A stretch of DNA of 64,000 nt. Origin: Methylobacterium brachiatum. GTDB lineage: Bacteria; Pseudomonadota; Alphaproteobacteria; Rhizobiales; Beijerinckiaceae. Position 1 is the first letter of the stretch, and each line of letters starts with the position of its first letter. Below the pieces are notes generated by a model. That model saw nothing but the letters and a program-made list of their open reading frames with translations, searched no databases and was not told the origin of the DNA. Shown here piece by piece: positions 9,060 through 19,649 of this stretch. The DNA lies in contig NZ_JAJALK010000002.1 in the NCBI RefSeq assembly GCF_020523825.1, positions 186,001 to 250,000 of the forward strand, given 5' to 3'. Position numbers and translations under genes: made by a program.

Positions 9060-9725
9060 TTACTGCTGGGCGCGCTGGCGCTGATAGGCCCGGGGATCGG
9101 CCTCCTCGCGCTCGCGGCTGGCATTGTTGATCGGGTCCCGGGACGGCGGCTGGGCCAGCTTCTTCGGGGATTGCCGGTAGCCGGTCGGCGGGTCGGTCAG
9201 AACGTCCCGGGCCGGCTCGACATCGGAGGGCTCGGCATTGGCGCTCTTGCCCTTCAGCAGGTCGAACGGGCTGAGCAGGCTGTCGTCGCGGTTGGTGTCG
9301 CCCGGCTTGCGCTCGGCCTCGGTGGTGACGTTCGCCCCGGCGCGGCGACCGCCGCGGATCTCGTCCACCGAGAGCGTGGCGTTGTTGTCGTCGTAGCGGC
9401 CGCGGGCCTGGTTGCCGACCGGGCGGCGCCGTTCGGCCGCCGCGCGCTCGCGCTCGACGATCTCGGGATCCTTCGGCCAGGCGGTGCTGGTGGAGCGGGC
9501 CCGGGGCTGGGGCAGGGCCTTGCCGTCGAGCTTGGGCGGCATCACCAGCGGCGGGCGCTCGTGATAATCGATCGGGTCCTGGCGCTTCTCCAGGAGGCCG
9601 ATGCCGGAGAGCGCGTCGCGCATGAACTCGCCCCGCTCCTGGGCCTGCGCGCCGCAGGCCAGCAGCGGCGACAGCGCGACCGCAACGGCGGGGAGGATGA
9701 GACGAAGCCTGCGGTGCCCGGTCAT
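9060..9725 (-). CDS. DUF3035 (BamF-like) putative lipoprotein
   Basis: A 221-residue secreted protein. The N-terminus (RRLRLILPAVAVALSPLLACG) ends in a lipobox, LLAC, with the acylated Cys near residue 24. It then has the DUF3035 core PIDYHERPPLVMPP around residues 51-64. The rest is polar, low in hydrophobics and probably extended. DUF3035 proteins are found in alphaproteobacteria, and one member was described as a BAM-complex lipoprotein, BamF. The gene sits directly downstream of lspA, whose product would cleave its signal peptide. Domain call firm; BAM membership is an analogy. Confidence 0.8.
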   Translation of the reverse strand: MTGHRRLRLILPAVAVALSPLLACGAQAQERGEFMRDALSGIGLLEKRQDPIDYHERPPLVMPPKLDGKALPQPRARSTSTAWPKDPEIVERERAAAERRRPVGNQARGRYDDNNATLSVDEIRGGRRAGANVTTEAERKPGDTNRDDSLLSPFDLLKGKSANAEPSDVEPARDVLTDPPTGYRQSPKKLAQPPSRDPINNASREREEADPRAYQRQRAQQ

Positions 9726-9885
9726 GCTGCCTCACGGGTTCCGGCCGGGAGTCCGGCGCGGGGACGGCCGCCACGCGGCCTGATCCGACGGGTCCCGGCC
9801 TGAGACCGGTTTCCGGCGATCGTATGGCGCCTTGACCGCATTGCACCAGAGGCTTGGGGCGGGCAGGGCCGATCTGTTGCGGGAA

Positions 9886-10383
9886 TCACGGGCGCGAGGC
9901 CCCTTGCGGCGTACCCCGCCCGGCTGGACTCAGGCTGTCGAGAATCAGGCCGATCACCCCGGCGACGATCGCGGCGTCCGCCACGTTGAACACGTACCAG
10001 GACCAGCCGCCGGCATGGAGGTGGACGAAGTCGAACACCGCCCCGTAGGCGGCCCGGTCGATGGCGTTGCCGAGGGCGCCGCCGACGATCAGGCCGAGCG
10101 CCACCGCCAGAAGCCGCGAGCCGGCCCTGGTCATCCAGACGCCGAGGCCGAGGGCAGCGGCGAGCGACAGGACGACGAGGAACCAGCGCCCGAACCCGCT
10201 CTCCTGCTGGAACAGGCCGTAGGAGACGCCGCGATTCCAGACCACCACGAAGTCGGCGAACGGCGCCAGCCGCCACGGCTGGGTCAGCACGAGGTCGGTT
10301 CCGAAATAGAGCCCGAGCTTGGAGGCCTGGTCGAGGACCAGGGTGACGAGCAGGGCCAGCAGGCCGGCGCGGGTGGGGGTCAT
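9886..10383 (-). CDS. lspA: Lipoprotein signal peptidase (signal peptidase II)
   Basis: A 165-residue inner-membrane aspartic protease that removes signal peptides from prolipoproteins. Four hydrophobic segments are visible. The two catalytic aspartates are Asp109 in [10 protein letters not shown] and Asp136 in FNVADAAI, both in the canonical conserved boxes. NRGVSYGLF around residues 50-58 matches the conserved N-region. Length is normal. It lies downstream of ileS in the classical ileS-lspA order but is separated from it by a large hairpin repeat. Confidence 0.96.
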   Translation of the reverse strand: MTPTRAGLLALLVTLVLDQASKLGLYFGTDLVLTQPWRLAPFADFVVVWNRGVSYGLFQQESGFGRWFLVVLSLAAALGLGVWMTRAGSRLLAVALGLIVGGALGNAIDRAAYGAVFDFVHLHAGGWSWYVFNVADAAIVAGVIGLILDSLSPAGRGTPQGASRP

Positions 10384-10410
10384 GGGCGGGGACCCGACAC
10401 GCGCACGCCT

Positions 10411-10577
10411 CCCTCCCCCCTCTGCGGGGGAGGGTACCCTGCGCAGCAGGGGGGGAAAGGGGAGCGGCGGTGCACAGCGAGGCTGTGCCCGTCATGCCGG
10501 CCCCGCCTCGTCCGGAAACGGCGCTCCCCTCTCCCGACCCCCTTCGGGGGCCACCCTCCCCCGCAGAGGGGGGAGGG
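10411..10577. repeat. Long inverted repeat in the ileS-lspA gap
   Basis: The segment 10411-10435 is a perfect 25-base reverse complement of 10553-10577, built from runs of C and G around TCTGC. Inside are a second pair (AGGGGAGCG near 10455 and CGCTCCCCT near 10522), a small hairpin CCCTGC/GCAGGG near 10437-10451, and CCCCCTTCGGGGG near 10539. The whole could fold into a long cruciform or RNA hairpin within an otherwise conserved gene pair. It resembles dispersed intergenic repeats of methylobacteria rather than a mobile element with a coding region. Confidence 0.75.
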
Positions 10578-10594
10578 TGATGTCGCGGGTACGA

Positions 10595-13500
10595 TCACGC
10601 CGCGCTGGCCTCCGGATGGGCCGCGTCCCACTCGCGCAGGGCCTGGGCGTCGCGGGGCGTGACGTCCGGGTATTCCGGGTCGCTGCCGACCGCGGGGCTG
10701 ACGCGCCAGGAGCGGGCGCATTTGCGGCCCTCGGCCGGATTCGGCACCACGGCGACGCCGCGCACCTCGTCGAGCCGGAACGCCTCCGCGGGCCCCTCGC
10801 CGGCCACCACCGTGATCGCGGAGGTGATGCAGGTATCGGCGAAGTCGCAGCCCTCCAGGGCGGCGAGCAGCTCCGGATCCGAGACGTAGACGGTCGGGGC
10901 CGCCTCCAGGCTCGCGCCGATGCGCTTGGCCGCGCGCTCGATCTCCAGGGCGCCGGTCACGGCCCGACGCACCTTCCGGATCTTCTGCCAGCGCTCCGCG
11001 AGGGTGGGGTCGAGCCAGGCGGCCGGGGTTTCCGGCAGGGTCTGGAGATGGACCGAGCCGTCCGGCGACGGATAGCGGTCGAGCCAGGCCTCTTCCGCCG
11101 TGAAGGCCAGCACCGGCGCCAGCCAGACCACCACCCGGCGGAAGGTCTCGTCGATCACCTGCAGGGCCGCCCGGCGGGTCACCGACGAGATCGGGTCGCA
11201 GTAGAGCGCGTCCTTGCGCACGTCGAAGTAGAACGACGACAGGTCGCCGGTCATGAAGCCGTTGAGCAGGGCCACGACCCGCTTGGTGTCGTAGGTCGCG
11301 TAGGCCTCGCGGATCTCGCCGTCGAGCTCGGCCAGCCGGTGCAGGATCAGCCGCTCCAGCTCCGGCATTTTTTTCGGATCCACATCGTCGCCTTCGACGC
11401 GGTGGGCGAGGGAGCCCAGCATCCAGCGGAGCGAATTGCGCAGCTTGCGGTAGGTTTCAGCAAACGTCTTGATGATCTCCGGGCCGATCCGCAGGTCGTC
11501 GGTATAGTCCGAGGCCGCGACCCACAGGCGCAGGATGTCGGCGCCCGAATCCTTGATGATGCTCTGCGGCGCGACGACGTTGCCCTTCGACTTCGACATC
11601 TTCAGGCCCTTGCCGTCGAGCACGAAGCCGTGGGTCAGGACGATGTCGTAGGGCGCCCGGCCGCGGGTGCCGGAGGATTCGAGCAGCGAGGACTGGAACC
11701 AGCCCCGGTGCTGGTCCGAGCCCTCCAGGTACATCACCCGGTCCTGGCCGCCGTCGCGGACGCGCCGCGCCCCGGACAGCGCCGGGAACGCCTCCGGATC
11801 GTCCAGCACGAAGGCGTGGGTGGAGCCGGAATCGAACCAGACGTCGAGGACGTCGGTCACCTTCTCGTAGGCGGCCGGGTCGTGGTCCGGCGCCAGGAAG
11901 CGCTGCGCCGCGTCGTCCCGGAACCAGGCATCGGCCCCCTCGGCCTTGAAGGCGTCGCGGATCCGGGCGTTGACGGCAGCGTCCTTGAGGATCTCGCCGC
12001 TCTCCCGGTGGACGAACACGGTGATCGGCACGCCCCAGGCGCGCTGGCGCGAGACCACCCAATCCGGCCGGTTGCCGACCATGCCGTTGATGCGGTTCTT
12101 GCCCTGGGGCGGGACCCACTGGGTCTCCTCAATGCCCTGGAGCGCGACCTCGCGCAGGGACCGGTTGCCCAGGCTGTCCACCGGCCGGTCCATGGCGATG
12201 AACCATTGCGGGGTGTTGCGGAAGATCACCGGCTTCTTGGAGCGCCAGGAATGCGGGTACTGGTGGCGCAGAACCCCGCGGGCGACCAGCGCCCCGACCT
12301 CGGTGAGCGCGGCGATGACCGCCTTGTTGGCGTCGCCCTTCTCGCCCTTGTCGGTGAGCACCCGGGTGCCCTCGAAGCCCGGCGCGGCCTTGGTCAGGGC
12401 GCCGTCGGCGTCCACCGTGTAGGGGATCGCGGTGTCGATGCCGCGCTCCTGCAGCAGCCGGCCGCTGGACATCCAGAGATCGAAATCCTCGCGGCCGTGG
12501 CTCGGCGCGGTGTGGACGAAGCCGGTGCCGGATTCGTCGGTGACGTGGTCGCCGTCGAGCATCGGCACCGCGAAGTCGTAGCCGCGGCCCTTGAGCGGGT
12601 GCGCCAGGGTCAGGCCGGCCAGCGTCTCGGGACGCACGTCGCCGACGCGCTCGAACGCCTCGACCCGGGCGGCCTTGAACACGGTGGCGGCCAGGCTGTC
12701 GGCCAGCACGTAGGTCTGGCCGGGGGTCGCCCAGTTCTCGGCCGGGGCCTGCGTGACCCGGTAGAGCCCGTAGGCGATTTTTTTGGAGTAGGCGACGGCG
12801 CGGTTGCCGGGGATCGTCCAAGGTGTGGTCGTCCAGATCACCACCCGGGCATTCTTGAGCGCGTTGTTGTTCGGATCGGTTGGCGCGGGACCTGGGACTA
12901 TGTCTTCAGCCAGAACTGCGCCGCCCAGATCGCGGATCGGAAACGCACAAAAAATCGTGTCGCTGACATGCTCCTCGTACTCGACCTCGGCCTCGGCCAA
13001 AGCGGTCTTCTCGACCACCGACCACATCACCGGCTTGGAGCCGCGATAGAGCTGGCCGCTCATCGAGAACTTCATCAGCTCGTCGGCGATCACCGCCTCG
13101 GCCGGATAGGCCATGGTGGCGTAGGGATGGTCCCAGTCGCCGGTGACGCCCAGCCGCTTGAACTCGCCCCGCTGCACGTCGAGCCAGTGGGCCGCGAAGG
13201 TCCGGCATTCCTGTCGGAACTCGATCACCGGCACGTCGTCCTTGTTGCGGCCCTTGGCGCGGTACTGCTCCTCGATCTTCCACTCGATCGGCAGGCCGTG
13301 GCAGTCCCAGCCGGGGACGTAGTTGGCGTCGAGGCCGAGCGCGCTGGCCGAGCGCACCACCACGTCCTTGAGGATCTTGTTGAGCGCCGTGCCGATATGG
13401 ATGTTGCCGTTGGCGTAGGGCGGGCCGTCATGCAGCACGAAGCGCGGCCGGCCCGCGGCGGCGGCGCGGATCTTCCCGTAGAGGTCGATCGCGGCCCAGC

Positions 13501-13615
13501 GCTCCAGCAGCAGCGGCTCCCGGGTCGGCAGACCGGCGCGCATCGGGAACTCGGTGCGCGGCAGGAACAGGGTCTTGGAATAGTCGCGGGCAGCCGCGGT
13601 CTCGGGGGTGGTCAT
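10595..13615 (-). CDS. ileS: Isoleucyl-tRNA synthetase
   Basis: A 1,006-residue class I aminoacyl-tRNA synthetase that charges tRNA-Ile. The start [13 protein letters not shown] was chosen because the 40-residue upstream extension is not family-like. The ATP-binding signature appears as HIGT at residues 73-76 ([11 protein letters not shown]), a variant of HIGH. The second signature, KMSKSKGN, is near residue 672. The editing domain ([16 protein letters not shown]) and the anticodon-binding C-terminal domain are intact. The coding region around 12840-12960 is locally lower in GC but the frame is uninterrupted. It heads the minus-strand block leading to lspA and the M16 pair. Confidence 0.97.
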   Translation of the reverse strand: MTTPETAAARDYSKTLFLPRTEFPMRAGLPTREPLLLERWAAIDLYGKIRAAAAGRPRFVLHDGPPYANGNIHIGTALNKILKDVVVRSASALGLDANYVPGWDCHGLPIEWKIEEQYRAKGRNKDDVPVIEFRQECRTFAAHWLDVQRGEFKRLGVTGDWDHPYATMAYPAEAVIADELMKFSMSGQLYRGSKPVMWSVVEKTALAEAEVEYEEHVSDTIFCAFPIRDLGGAVLAEDIVPGPAPTDPNNNALKNARVVIWTTTPWTIPGNRAVAYSKKIAYGLYRVTQAPAENWATPGQTYVLADSLAATVFKAARVEAFERVGDVRPETLAGLTLAHPLKGRGYDFAVPMLDGDHVTDESGTGFVHTAPSHGREDFDLWMSSGRLLQERGIDTAIPYTVDADGALTKAAPGFEGTRVLTDKGEKGDANKAVIAALTEVGALVARGVLRHQYPHSWRSKKPVIFRNTPQWFIAMDRPVDSLGNRSLREVALQGIEETQWVPPQGKNRINGMVGNRPDWVVSRQRAWGVPITVFVHRESGEILKDAAVNARIRDAFKAEGADAWFRDDAAQRFLAPDHDPAAYEKVTDVLDVWFDSGSTHAFVLDDPEAFPALSGARRVRDGGQDRVMYLEGSDQHRGWFQSSLLESSGTRGRAPYDIVLTHGFVLDGKGLKMSKSKGNVVAPQSIIKDSGADILRLWVAASDYTDDLRIGPEIIKTFAETYRKLRNSLRWMLGSLAHRVEGDDVDPKKMPELERLILHRLAELDGEIREAYATYDTKRVVALLNGFMTGDLSSFYFDVRKDALYCDPISSVTRRAALQVIDETFRRVVVWLAPVLAFTAEEAWLDRYPSPDGSVHLQTLPETPAAWLDPTLAERWQKIRKVRRAVTGALEIERAAKRIGASLEAAPTVYVSDPELLAALEGCDFADTCITSAITVVAGEGPAEAFRLDEVRGVAVVPNPAEGRKCARSWRVSPAVGSDPEYPDVTPRDAQALREWDAAHPEASAA

Positions 13616-13955
13616 CGGATCTCGCATCGGCGGTCGGGCCGGCGGCAAGGGGCCGGCCGGATACAGGAATCTGGGCAGGGCGAGCGGCATCAGGATCCCG
13701 GACTTCCGCGCGGCCTCGCCGAAGCGGGCGCTCATCTACGCGAAGGCCGGGCCCATAATTCGAAGCCTGCGGCCCAGGCCGCAAAGAGCATGCGAAGCGA
13801 ACATGACCCGTTCTCTAGCAGCGGCCCCTTCCCGATGCCAGCGGGCGGCCCCGCGATGCCGGATGAGACCTTTCGGCACCTGAACCGTTGACCGGTACGC
13901 CCTCCGCGACCCGCGGGCCGCGGAGCCCATCCCGATCGAAGACCAGGAGTTGACC
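13616..13955. other. Divergent intergenic region between ileS and a small secreted-protein gene
   Basis: No gene with convincing features is seen. The left part should carry the ileS promoter on the minus strand, but no strong -35/-10 pair stands out. Near 13944-13949 the bases CAGGAG form a good ribosome-binding site for the ATG at 13956. Open frames across this region are antisense continuations of ileS. Confidence 0.5.
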
Positions 13956-14225
13956 ATGAAGAAGCTGATGATCGCCGCCCTCGCCCTCGCCCCGCTGGCC
14001 TTCGCGTCCGGCGCCGAGGCCCAGGGCACGGCCCGGGGCGCCCAGCGCGGCGTCGAGGACGGCTCGGCCGCGGCCGGCCCGGTGGGCGGTGTCGTGGGCG
14101 GCGCGGTGGGTGCGGCTACCGGCACCGTCGGCGGCGTGCTCGGCACCGATACGGATCCGGTCCGCCGCGCCCGCGAGGACCGGCGCGAGGAGCGTCTGGA
14201 CCGCCAGGAGCGCATGGGCCGCTAA
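13956..14225 (+). CDS. Small secreted glycine-rich protein with charged C-terminus
   Basis: An 89-residue protein. A signal peptide (MKKLMIAALALAPLAFASG) with likely cleavage after GAEA or EAQ is followed by a glycine-zipper-like stretch (GPVGGVVGGAVGAATG, about residues 46-61). The tail is strongly charged (RRAREDRREERLDRQERMGR). The ATG at 13956 was chosen over the TTG at 13950 because CAGGAG lies 6 bases before it. The glycine pattern resembles periplasmic proteins that associate with membranes; no specific function can be named. Confidence 0.75.
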   Translation: MKKLMIAALALAPLAFASGAEAQGTARGAQRGVEDGSAAAGPVGGVVGGAVGAATGTVGGVLGTDTDPVRRAREDRREERLDRQERMGR

Positions 14226-14239
14226 GCGAGCCTGAAACC

Positions 14240-14264
14240 GGCCGGTCGCCTCAGGCGGCCGGCC
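14240..14264. terminator. Hairpin between converging genes
   Basis: GGCCGGTCGCC (14240-14250) pairs with GGCGGCCGGCC (14254-14264) across a three-base loop, with one G-T pair. The loop is the reverse complement of the stop codon of the leftward DMT transporter gene, and the hairpin begins 15 bases beyond the end of the rightward small gene. There is no T run, so it is only a possible bidirectional terminator. Confidence 0.5.
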
Positions 14265-15201
14265 TGTCCCGCCGGATCGTCTCCTGCGCCAGGAGATAGA
14301 GGCCGGAGCCGACCACGATCATGGCGCCGGCGACCGTCCAGCGGCTCGGCACGTCGCCGAACAGCAGGAAGCCCAGCGTCACGGACCACAGCAGCTGCGT
14401 ATAGATGAACGGCGCCAGCACGTTGGCCGGCGCGCGGGCATGCGCCATGACCAGCAGCCAGTGCCCGATCGTCCCGAACAGCGCGACCGCGATCAGCAGC
14501 GCCCAGTGGCCGAGATTGGCCGGGCTGGTCCAGATCCAGGGCAGCAGCGGGGCCATCAGCGCCAGGCCCGCGAGACCGGTATAGAACATGGTCGTGGCGG
14601 TGGAATCGTAGGCTGCGAGCTTGCGCGTGATGATCGCGTAGAAGGCGTAGACCACGACGTTGGCCACGCAGAGCAGGGCGGCCGGATGCATCCCGCCGAA
14701 GCCCGGCCGCACGATCACCAGAACGCCGATGAAGCCGACGCCGATCGCCACCATCCGGCCCCGCGACGACCATTCGCCGAGCAGCGGCCCCGCCAGCAGC
14801 GCCACCGTGAGCGGAGCGGCGAACTGGATCGAGATCGTCTCGGCGAGCTGCAGGTAGCGCAACGCCAGGAAGTTCAGGGCCGTGGATGCGAAGAGCAGCA
14901 GCGAGCGCACGATCTGCAGCGTCAGCCGCCGGCTCTTCACCACCCCGGGGGTGCGCACCGGGTTGATGAACAGCGAGATCATCGCGACGCTGGCGGCGTA
15001 GCGCATGAAGGTGGTGACCAGCGGGTCGACGCCGCCCCGCGCCAGGGTCTTGGCGCTGGCGTCGAGGCCCGCGAAGAACGCGACGGCGCCGCACATCAGG
15101 GCGATGCCGACGATCCGCCTTCGGCGCGCGAGGTCAGGTGACGGGGCCGCCCGGGCGGGGTCCCTGTCTTGGGCGACGGATGTCGCGACCTGCGTGCTCA
15201 T
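14251..15201 (-). CDS. DMT-superfamily transporter with two EamA domains
   Basis: A 316-residue inner-membrane protein with about ten hydrophobic segments arranged as two EamA repeats. The first runs from GIALMCGAVAFFAGLDASAK to the middle of the protein; the second starts near ALLCVANVVVYAFYAII. The start MSTQVATSVAQ at 15201 was preferred to an upstream ATG since the extension is not hydrophobic or conserved. EamA proteins export small metabolites such as amino acids; the substrate cannot be read from sequence. Neighbouring genes are not functionally linked. Confidence 0.88.
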   Translation of the reverse strand: MSTQVATSVAQDRDPARAAPSPDLARRRRIVGIALMCGAVAFFAGLDASAKTLARGGVDPLVTTFMRYAASVAMISLFINPVRTPGVVKSRRLTLQIVRSLLLFASTALNFLALRYLQLAETISIQFAAPLTVALLAGPLLGEWSSRGRMVAIGVGFIGVLVIVRPGFGGMHPAALLCVANVVVYAFYAIITRKLAAYDSTATTMFYTGLAGLALMAPLLPWIWTSPANLGHWALLIAVALFGTIGHWLLVMAHARAPANVLAPFIYTQLLWSVTLGFLLFGDVPSRWTVAGAMIVVGSGLYLLAQETIRRDRPAA

Positions 15202-15303
15202 GCCTGCCAAATCCGATGGAGGCCTGTATTCCTGCCACGCTGACCTGCGCGGCGGCACCCGTCGCGGCGCAGGGGAAGTATGCAGCCGGCACGGTGCGCC
15301 GGC

Positions 15304-15642
15304 TCAGCGCTTGGCCACCACCTTCTCGGCGGCGGCGGTCTTGGTCGCCGCCTTGGCGACCTTGGCCTTGGCCGGGGTCGCGCCGGCGATCAAAGCGGCC
15401 AGGTGGCCCTGGTCGAGGCCCGCGGCCGGGGCGGGCACGGCGGCCGGCACGATCGGTGCCGCGCTCACCGGTCGGCGCGGCTCGATGGAGCCGGTCGCGA
15501 CCGGATCGGGGGTGCTGGCGAAGGCCGCGATCGGACTCGCGGAAGCGGATTCGCGCTGTACGCGCAGGGTCCAATGGGCGGCGGTGGAGATGGCGGCAAT
15601 CCCGAGGATCGCCTTGATGCCGCCGGTGAGCAGGGCTCTCAT
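15304..15642 (-). CDS. Small single-pass membrane protein, unknown
   Basis: A 112-residue protein that I do not recognise. A short N-terminal hydrophobic stretch (LLTGGIKAILGIAAISTAAHW, about residues 4-24) could be a membrane anchor or uncleaved signal. The middle is rich in Pro, Ala and Ser and the end in Ala and Lys (KAKVAKAATKTAAAEKVVAKR), which suggests a periplasmic, disordered tail. Codon use is like its neighbours. Expression is plausible but not proven. Confidence 0.5.
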   Translation of the reverse strand: MRALLTGGIKAILGIAAISTAAHWTLRVQRESASASPIAAFASTPDPVATGSIEPRRPVSAAPIVPAAVPAPAAGLDQGHLAALIAGATPAKAKVAKAATKTAAAEKVVAKR

Positions 15643-16062
15643 GGTCGTCAGGCCCGAAAGAACGCGGTTACGCCGGACCGGATCCCCGGCCTCGTCGTAT
15701 CATCGCGCCGGAGCGTGAACGAAGCTGCAACCGTGCCCGACCGGGCTGTCCCGGATCGGGGCAGGGCGCCGGATCGGCGCCGCCAGTCCCGGATCGCAGT
15801 AATTCTATGTGGGCCTTGCGCCGAGCCCGCGGTTCCTGTTCCCCGCGCTCCCGACACTCCTGCAGCGACTCGGCCCACTGAGCCTCACAGGATTGGCCCA
15901 GAGAACTGGTCCGGACCACCCCGTCACTGCCGGCCCCGCTACCATGCAGGCCCGAGCGGGCTCGCGAAACCTTCAGGCGCATCGGCCGCGGGGACCGTCC
16001 GTGTAGAGGGTGGCAGCCGAGCCGGCAACAGAGCGGCGGCCGATTCGGCCCACCCGCGGCGA
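15643..16062. other. Gene-free stretch upstream of the small membrane protein
   Basis: About 420 bases with no recognisable gene on either strand. The open frames across it have low-complexity Arg/Pro/Gly translations typical of non-coding high-GC DNA. I see no tRNA-like fold, long inverted repeat or T-run terminator. The promoter of the 15304-15642 gene must lie at its left edge. Confidence 0.5.
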
Positions 16063-16905
16063 TCAGCGCTCCGCGGCGGCCGCGGCGAAGCGTATCAGCG
16101 CTTCGATCTCGGGCTCTCCCGTCTCGGCGGCGAGGCGCCCGTAGAGCTCGGCATAGCCCGAGAAGACCTGCCGCCCGGCCGCGTCCGGCCCGAGGAAATC
16201 GGCGATCTCACCCATCTCGGGGGCCCAGCGATAAGCCTTGGGCGCCATGTCGGGGAAAGCCTTGGCGAGGCGGGCGAGCAGCACCGGCTCGTTCTCAGCG
16301 AGCTCGTCCCGCAGCGCCGCCCCGGCTCCGGCGCGCTCGGCGGCCAGGATCATGATCGCGGCGAGCGCGGTGAGCCCCTTGTTGAGGCCGGCATAGCTCA
16401 TCTTGAGGCTGGAGGCCGCGCCGACACCGCCGGGGCAGACGCGCAGGTCGAGGCCCAGATCGCGCAGGAGCATCACCGGGCCGGTGTCGTCGCCCGAGAC
16501 GTAGACGCGCGGCCCCTTGCTGCCGGGCTTGGGCGGCAGACCCAGGATCGCCCCATCGAGGAAGGGAGAGCCCGTTTCAGCGACGATCGCGGCGATCCGC
16601 GCGATCGTGCCCGGGCTGACGGCGTTGGCGTCGACATAGACCGGCTTGCGCGGGGCCGCCGCCAGCGCGGGGGCGAGATGCTGGGCCAGGGCCTCCGCGT
16701 CGGCGAGCGGCACGATCGACAGCAGGATGTCGGCGGCTGCGAGGTCGTCGAGGCCGGCATCGGCCATGCCGGCCGCCGCGGCCCGCGCCCGACTCGCCGC
16801 TCCGCGCCCTTCGAGGACGGTCAGCACCCGCGCGCCGTGCCCGACCAGCCGCGCCCCGATGGCGCTGCCCATGGCCCCGGGGGCGATCACCGCGATGGTG
16901 GGCAT
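16063..16905 (-). CDS. NAD(P)-dependent oxidoreductase, 3-hydroxyisobutyrate/6-phosphogluconate dehydrogenase-like with DUF1932
   Basis: A 280-residue protein. The start MPTIAVIAPGAMGSAIGARL at 16905 puts the Rossmann dinucleotide loop (APGAMGSAIG) at the very N-terminus, as in this superfamily. A lysine in SLKMSYAGLNKGLTAL, about two thirds through, matches the catalytic helix of beta-hydroxyacid dehydrogenases. The C-terminal part fits DUF1932. Substrate unknown. The gene is divergent from the MazEF-like pair. Confidence 0.83.
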   Translation of the reverse strand: MPTIAVIAPGAMGSAIGARLVGHGARVLTVLEGRGAASRARAAAAGMADAGLDDLAAADILLSIVPLADAEALAQHLAPALAAAPRKPVYVDANAVSPGTIARIAAIVAETGSPFLDGAILGLPPKPGSKGPRVYVSGDDTGPVMLLRDLGLDLRVCPGGVGAASSLKMSYAGLNKGLTALAAIMILAAERAGAGAALRDELAENEPVLLARLAKAFPDMAPKAYRWAPEMGEIADFLGPDAAGRQVFSGYAELYGRLAAETGEPEIEALIRFAAAAAER

Positions 16906-16967
16906 GGGAGGCTCACGAGAGTTCAGAGATCGGAGGATGGTAGTCACGAACGCGGCCGAGGCCTAGT

Positions 16968-17216
16968 ATGGCGCGCGATCGGACCCGCCATTCCATGCCG
17001 CAGATCAGACCCCGGGAAGGACAGTCGAAGGCCCAGCGCTATCGTCAGGCGCCGCGGCGCGACGGTATGAAGCTCCTGCGCATCTGGGTTCCAGACCCGT
17101 CGGCGCCGGGCTTCAAGGAGGAGGCGGCTCGGCAGGCCGCCCTCTTGAAGGGCGCACCCGAGGAGGCTGAAGCCCTGGACTTCATCGCGGCGGCTTTCGA
17201 CTGGCCCGAAAAGTGA
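16968..17216 (+). CDS. MazE-family antitoxin (DUF3018)
   Basis: An 82-residue protein of the DUF3018 type that accompanies MazF-like toxins. The family core is present: QRYRQAPRRDGMKLLRIWVPD followed by DPSAPGFKEEAARQA and an acidic C-terminus ending DFIAAAFDWPE. The GTG start of the toxin overlaps its stop codon as GTGA, implying translational coupling. An alternative start is the ATG at 16995. The C-terminal acidic helix is the likely toxin-wrapping part. Confidence 0.85.
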   Translation: MARDRTRHSMPQIRPREGQSKAQRYRQAPRRDGMKLLRIWVPDPSAPGFKEEAARQAALLKGAPEEAEALDFIAAAFDWPEK

Positions 17217-17539
17217 CGCGCGGTGACATCGTTACTGTCTCACCGCCCGGATCCTACGGCAAGCCGCGTCCTGCCCTCGTCATTCAGTCCGATTGGCTCG
17301 TCGAGACCGACAGTATCCTCGTCTGCCTCCTCACCAGCACTTTGCGCGACGCACCGCTCTTCCGGCTGACTGTCGAACCAACGCCGGCAAACGGGTTGCG
17401 CAGCATCTCGCAGGTCATGATCGACAAGATCATCGCCATGCCGCGCGCGAAATGCAGCCCGCCCATCGGTCGCCTGGAGCGCGATACGCTCGCCACCCTG
17501 AACCGGATGCTCGCCCTGGTCCTCGGGATCGCCGACTGA
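17213..17539 (+). CDS. MazF/PemK-type toxin
   Basis: A 108-residue endoribonuclease-fold protein starting at a GTG that overlaps the antitoxin stop. The MazF signature is present: MTRGDIVTV at the start, GKPRPALVIQSD near residues 16-27, a central ILVCLLTST strand, and the catalytic-region block SQVMIDKIIAMPRAK near residues 66-80. Length is normal for the family. The order antitoxin then toxin and the 4-base overlap are standard for mazEF. Confidence 0.9.
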   Translation: MTRGDIVTVSPPGSYGKPRPALVIQSDWLVETDSILVCLLTSTLRDAPLFRLTVEPTPANGLRSISQVMIDKIIAMPRAKCSPPIGRLERDTLATLNRMLALVLGIAD

Positions 17540-17615
17540 TCCGGCGATTCCGTCCCACGGGTGGTTTACAAACTCCGAAGCACGGCCCCGCCACGGACGA
17601 GCCCGTCCAGGGGAC

Positions 17616-18878
<1,263 letters not shown>

Positions 18879-18975
18879 CTAGGCCGACGGTGCGGTGCGG
18901 ACAAGGCTGCGCGGCCCGCCCGATTCCATGCTAGTCTCGTGCCGATCCGAAGAGGACGATTGACGAGGGCAATTC

Positions 18976-19260
18976 ATGCCGCCGGCCGAGACGATCAGCG
19001 TCACGCTGCCCCCCGAGACGGTCCGCGCCCTGCGCGAGCGCGTGGAGGCCGGCGAATACGCCTCGCTCGGCGACGCCCTGGAGGATGCGGTGCAGGCCTG
19101 GCAGAGCCGGCGCCGGGAGGATGCGGAACGCCTCGACGCGATCCGCGCCCGCATCCGCCGCTCTCTGGACGACCCCAGCCCCGATCTGAGTCCCGACGAG
19201 GTCGAGGCGCAGATGGAAGTTCTGTTCGCCCAGGCCCGGGACGATCGCCGCCGTGCGTAG
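18976..19260 (+). CDS. ParD-type ribbon-helix-helix antitoxin
   Basis: A 94-residue protein. The N-terminus ETISVTLPPETVRALRERV is a ribbon-helix-helix DNA-binding unit, with the strand at residues 6-11. It is followed by GEYASLGDALEDAVQAW and a charged C-terminal tail that would fold on the toxin. The stop overlaps the toxin GTG by eight bases. ParD-like antitoxins both neutralise ParE-fold toxins and repress their own operon; an operator is not obvious in the 157 bases between this gene and aspC. Confidence 0.87.
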   Translation: MPPAETISVTLPPETVRALRERVEAGEYASLGDALEDAVQAWQSRRREDAERLDAIRARIRRSLDDPSPDLSPDEVEAQMEVLFAQARDDRRRA

Positions 19261-19588
19261 GCTGCCCGTCGCGTTCCGGCGTGACGCCAGGATCGATCTC
19301 GCGGACATCTTCGGTGTCGTACTTCACGCAAGCCGCGACAACGACATCGCCGAGGGCTTTATCCGTCGGATCATCGCGCGTTGCCGGCGCATCGGCGATG
19401 CGCCCCATGGCGGTCGTCCGCGCGATGACCTGGAACCCGGCTTGCGGACGGTGCCGTTCGAGCGATCCGCAATCATCGCCTATCGGGTCCAAGCCGCGCG
19501 GGTGATGATCACCAACGTGTTCTACGGCGGCCGGGATTTCGAGGCCCTGTACCGGGGCGACCGGTCGGACGACGAGCCGGCGCCTTGA
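19253..19588 (+). CDS. ParE/RelE-superfamily toxin
   Basis: A 111-residue protein from a GTG overlapping the antitoxin end. It has the ParE pattern: FRRDARIDLADIFGVVLHAS in the first helices, then HGGRPRDDLEPGLRTVPFERSAIIAYRV in the sheet region and a final ITNVFYGGRDFEALYR. ParE toxins poison DNA gyrase; RelE relatives cleave mRNA, and sequence alone does not decide between them. Length is slightly above the family average. Confidence 0.88.
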   Translation: MRRLPVAFRRDARIDLADIFGVVLHASRDNDIAEGFIRRIIARCRRIGDAPHGGRPRDDLEPGLRTVPFERSAIIAYRVQAARVMITNVFYGGRDFEALYRGDRSDDEPAP

Positions 19589-19649
19589 CTGCGCCGAGGC
19601 GGATCGTCTTGCCCTCGCACCGGCCCACACGCCTCCCCATCTCCTGTCG

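Noticed and set aside
7011-9803. 930-codon plus-strand open frame
   Set aside because: It is antisense to the two M16 peptidase genes and the DUF3035 gene. The translation is repetitive Gly/Arg/Asp/Leu, which is what high-GC antisense frames give.
10319-13891. 1,190-codon plus-strand open frame
   Set aside because: Fully antisense to ileS and lspA, both of which have clear motifs; no family-like features in its translation.
15643-16062. Possible gene or RNA in the 420-base gap
   Set aside because: Translations on both strands are low-complexity, and no tRNA-like fold or strong dyad was found.
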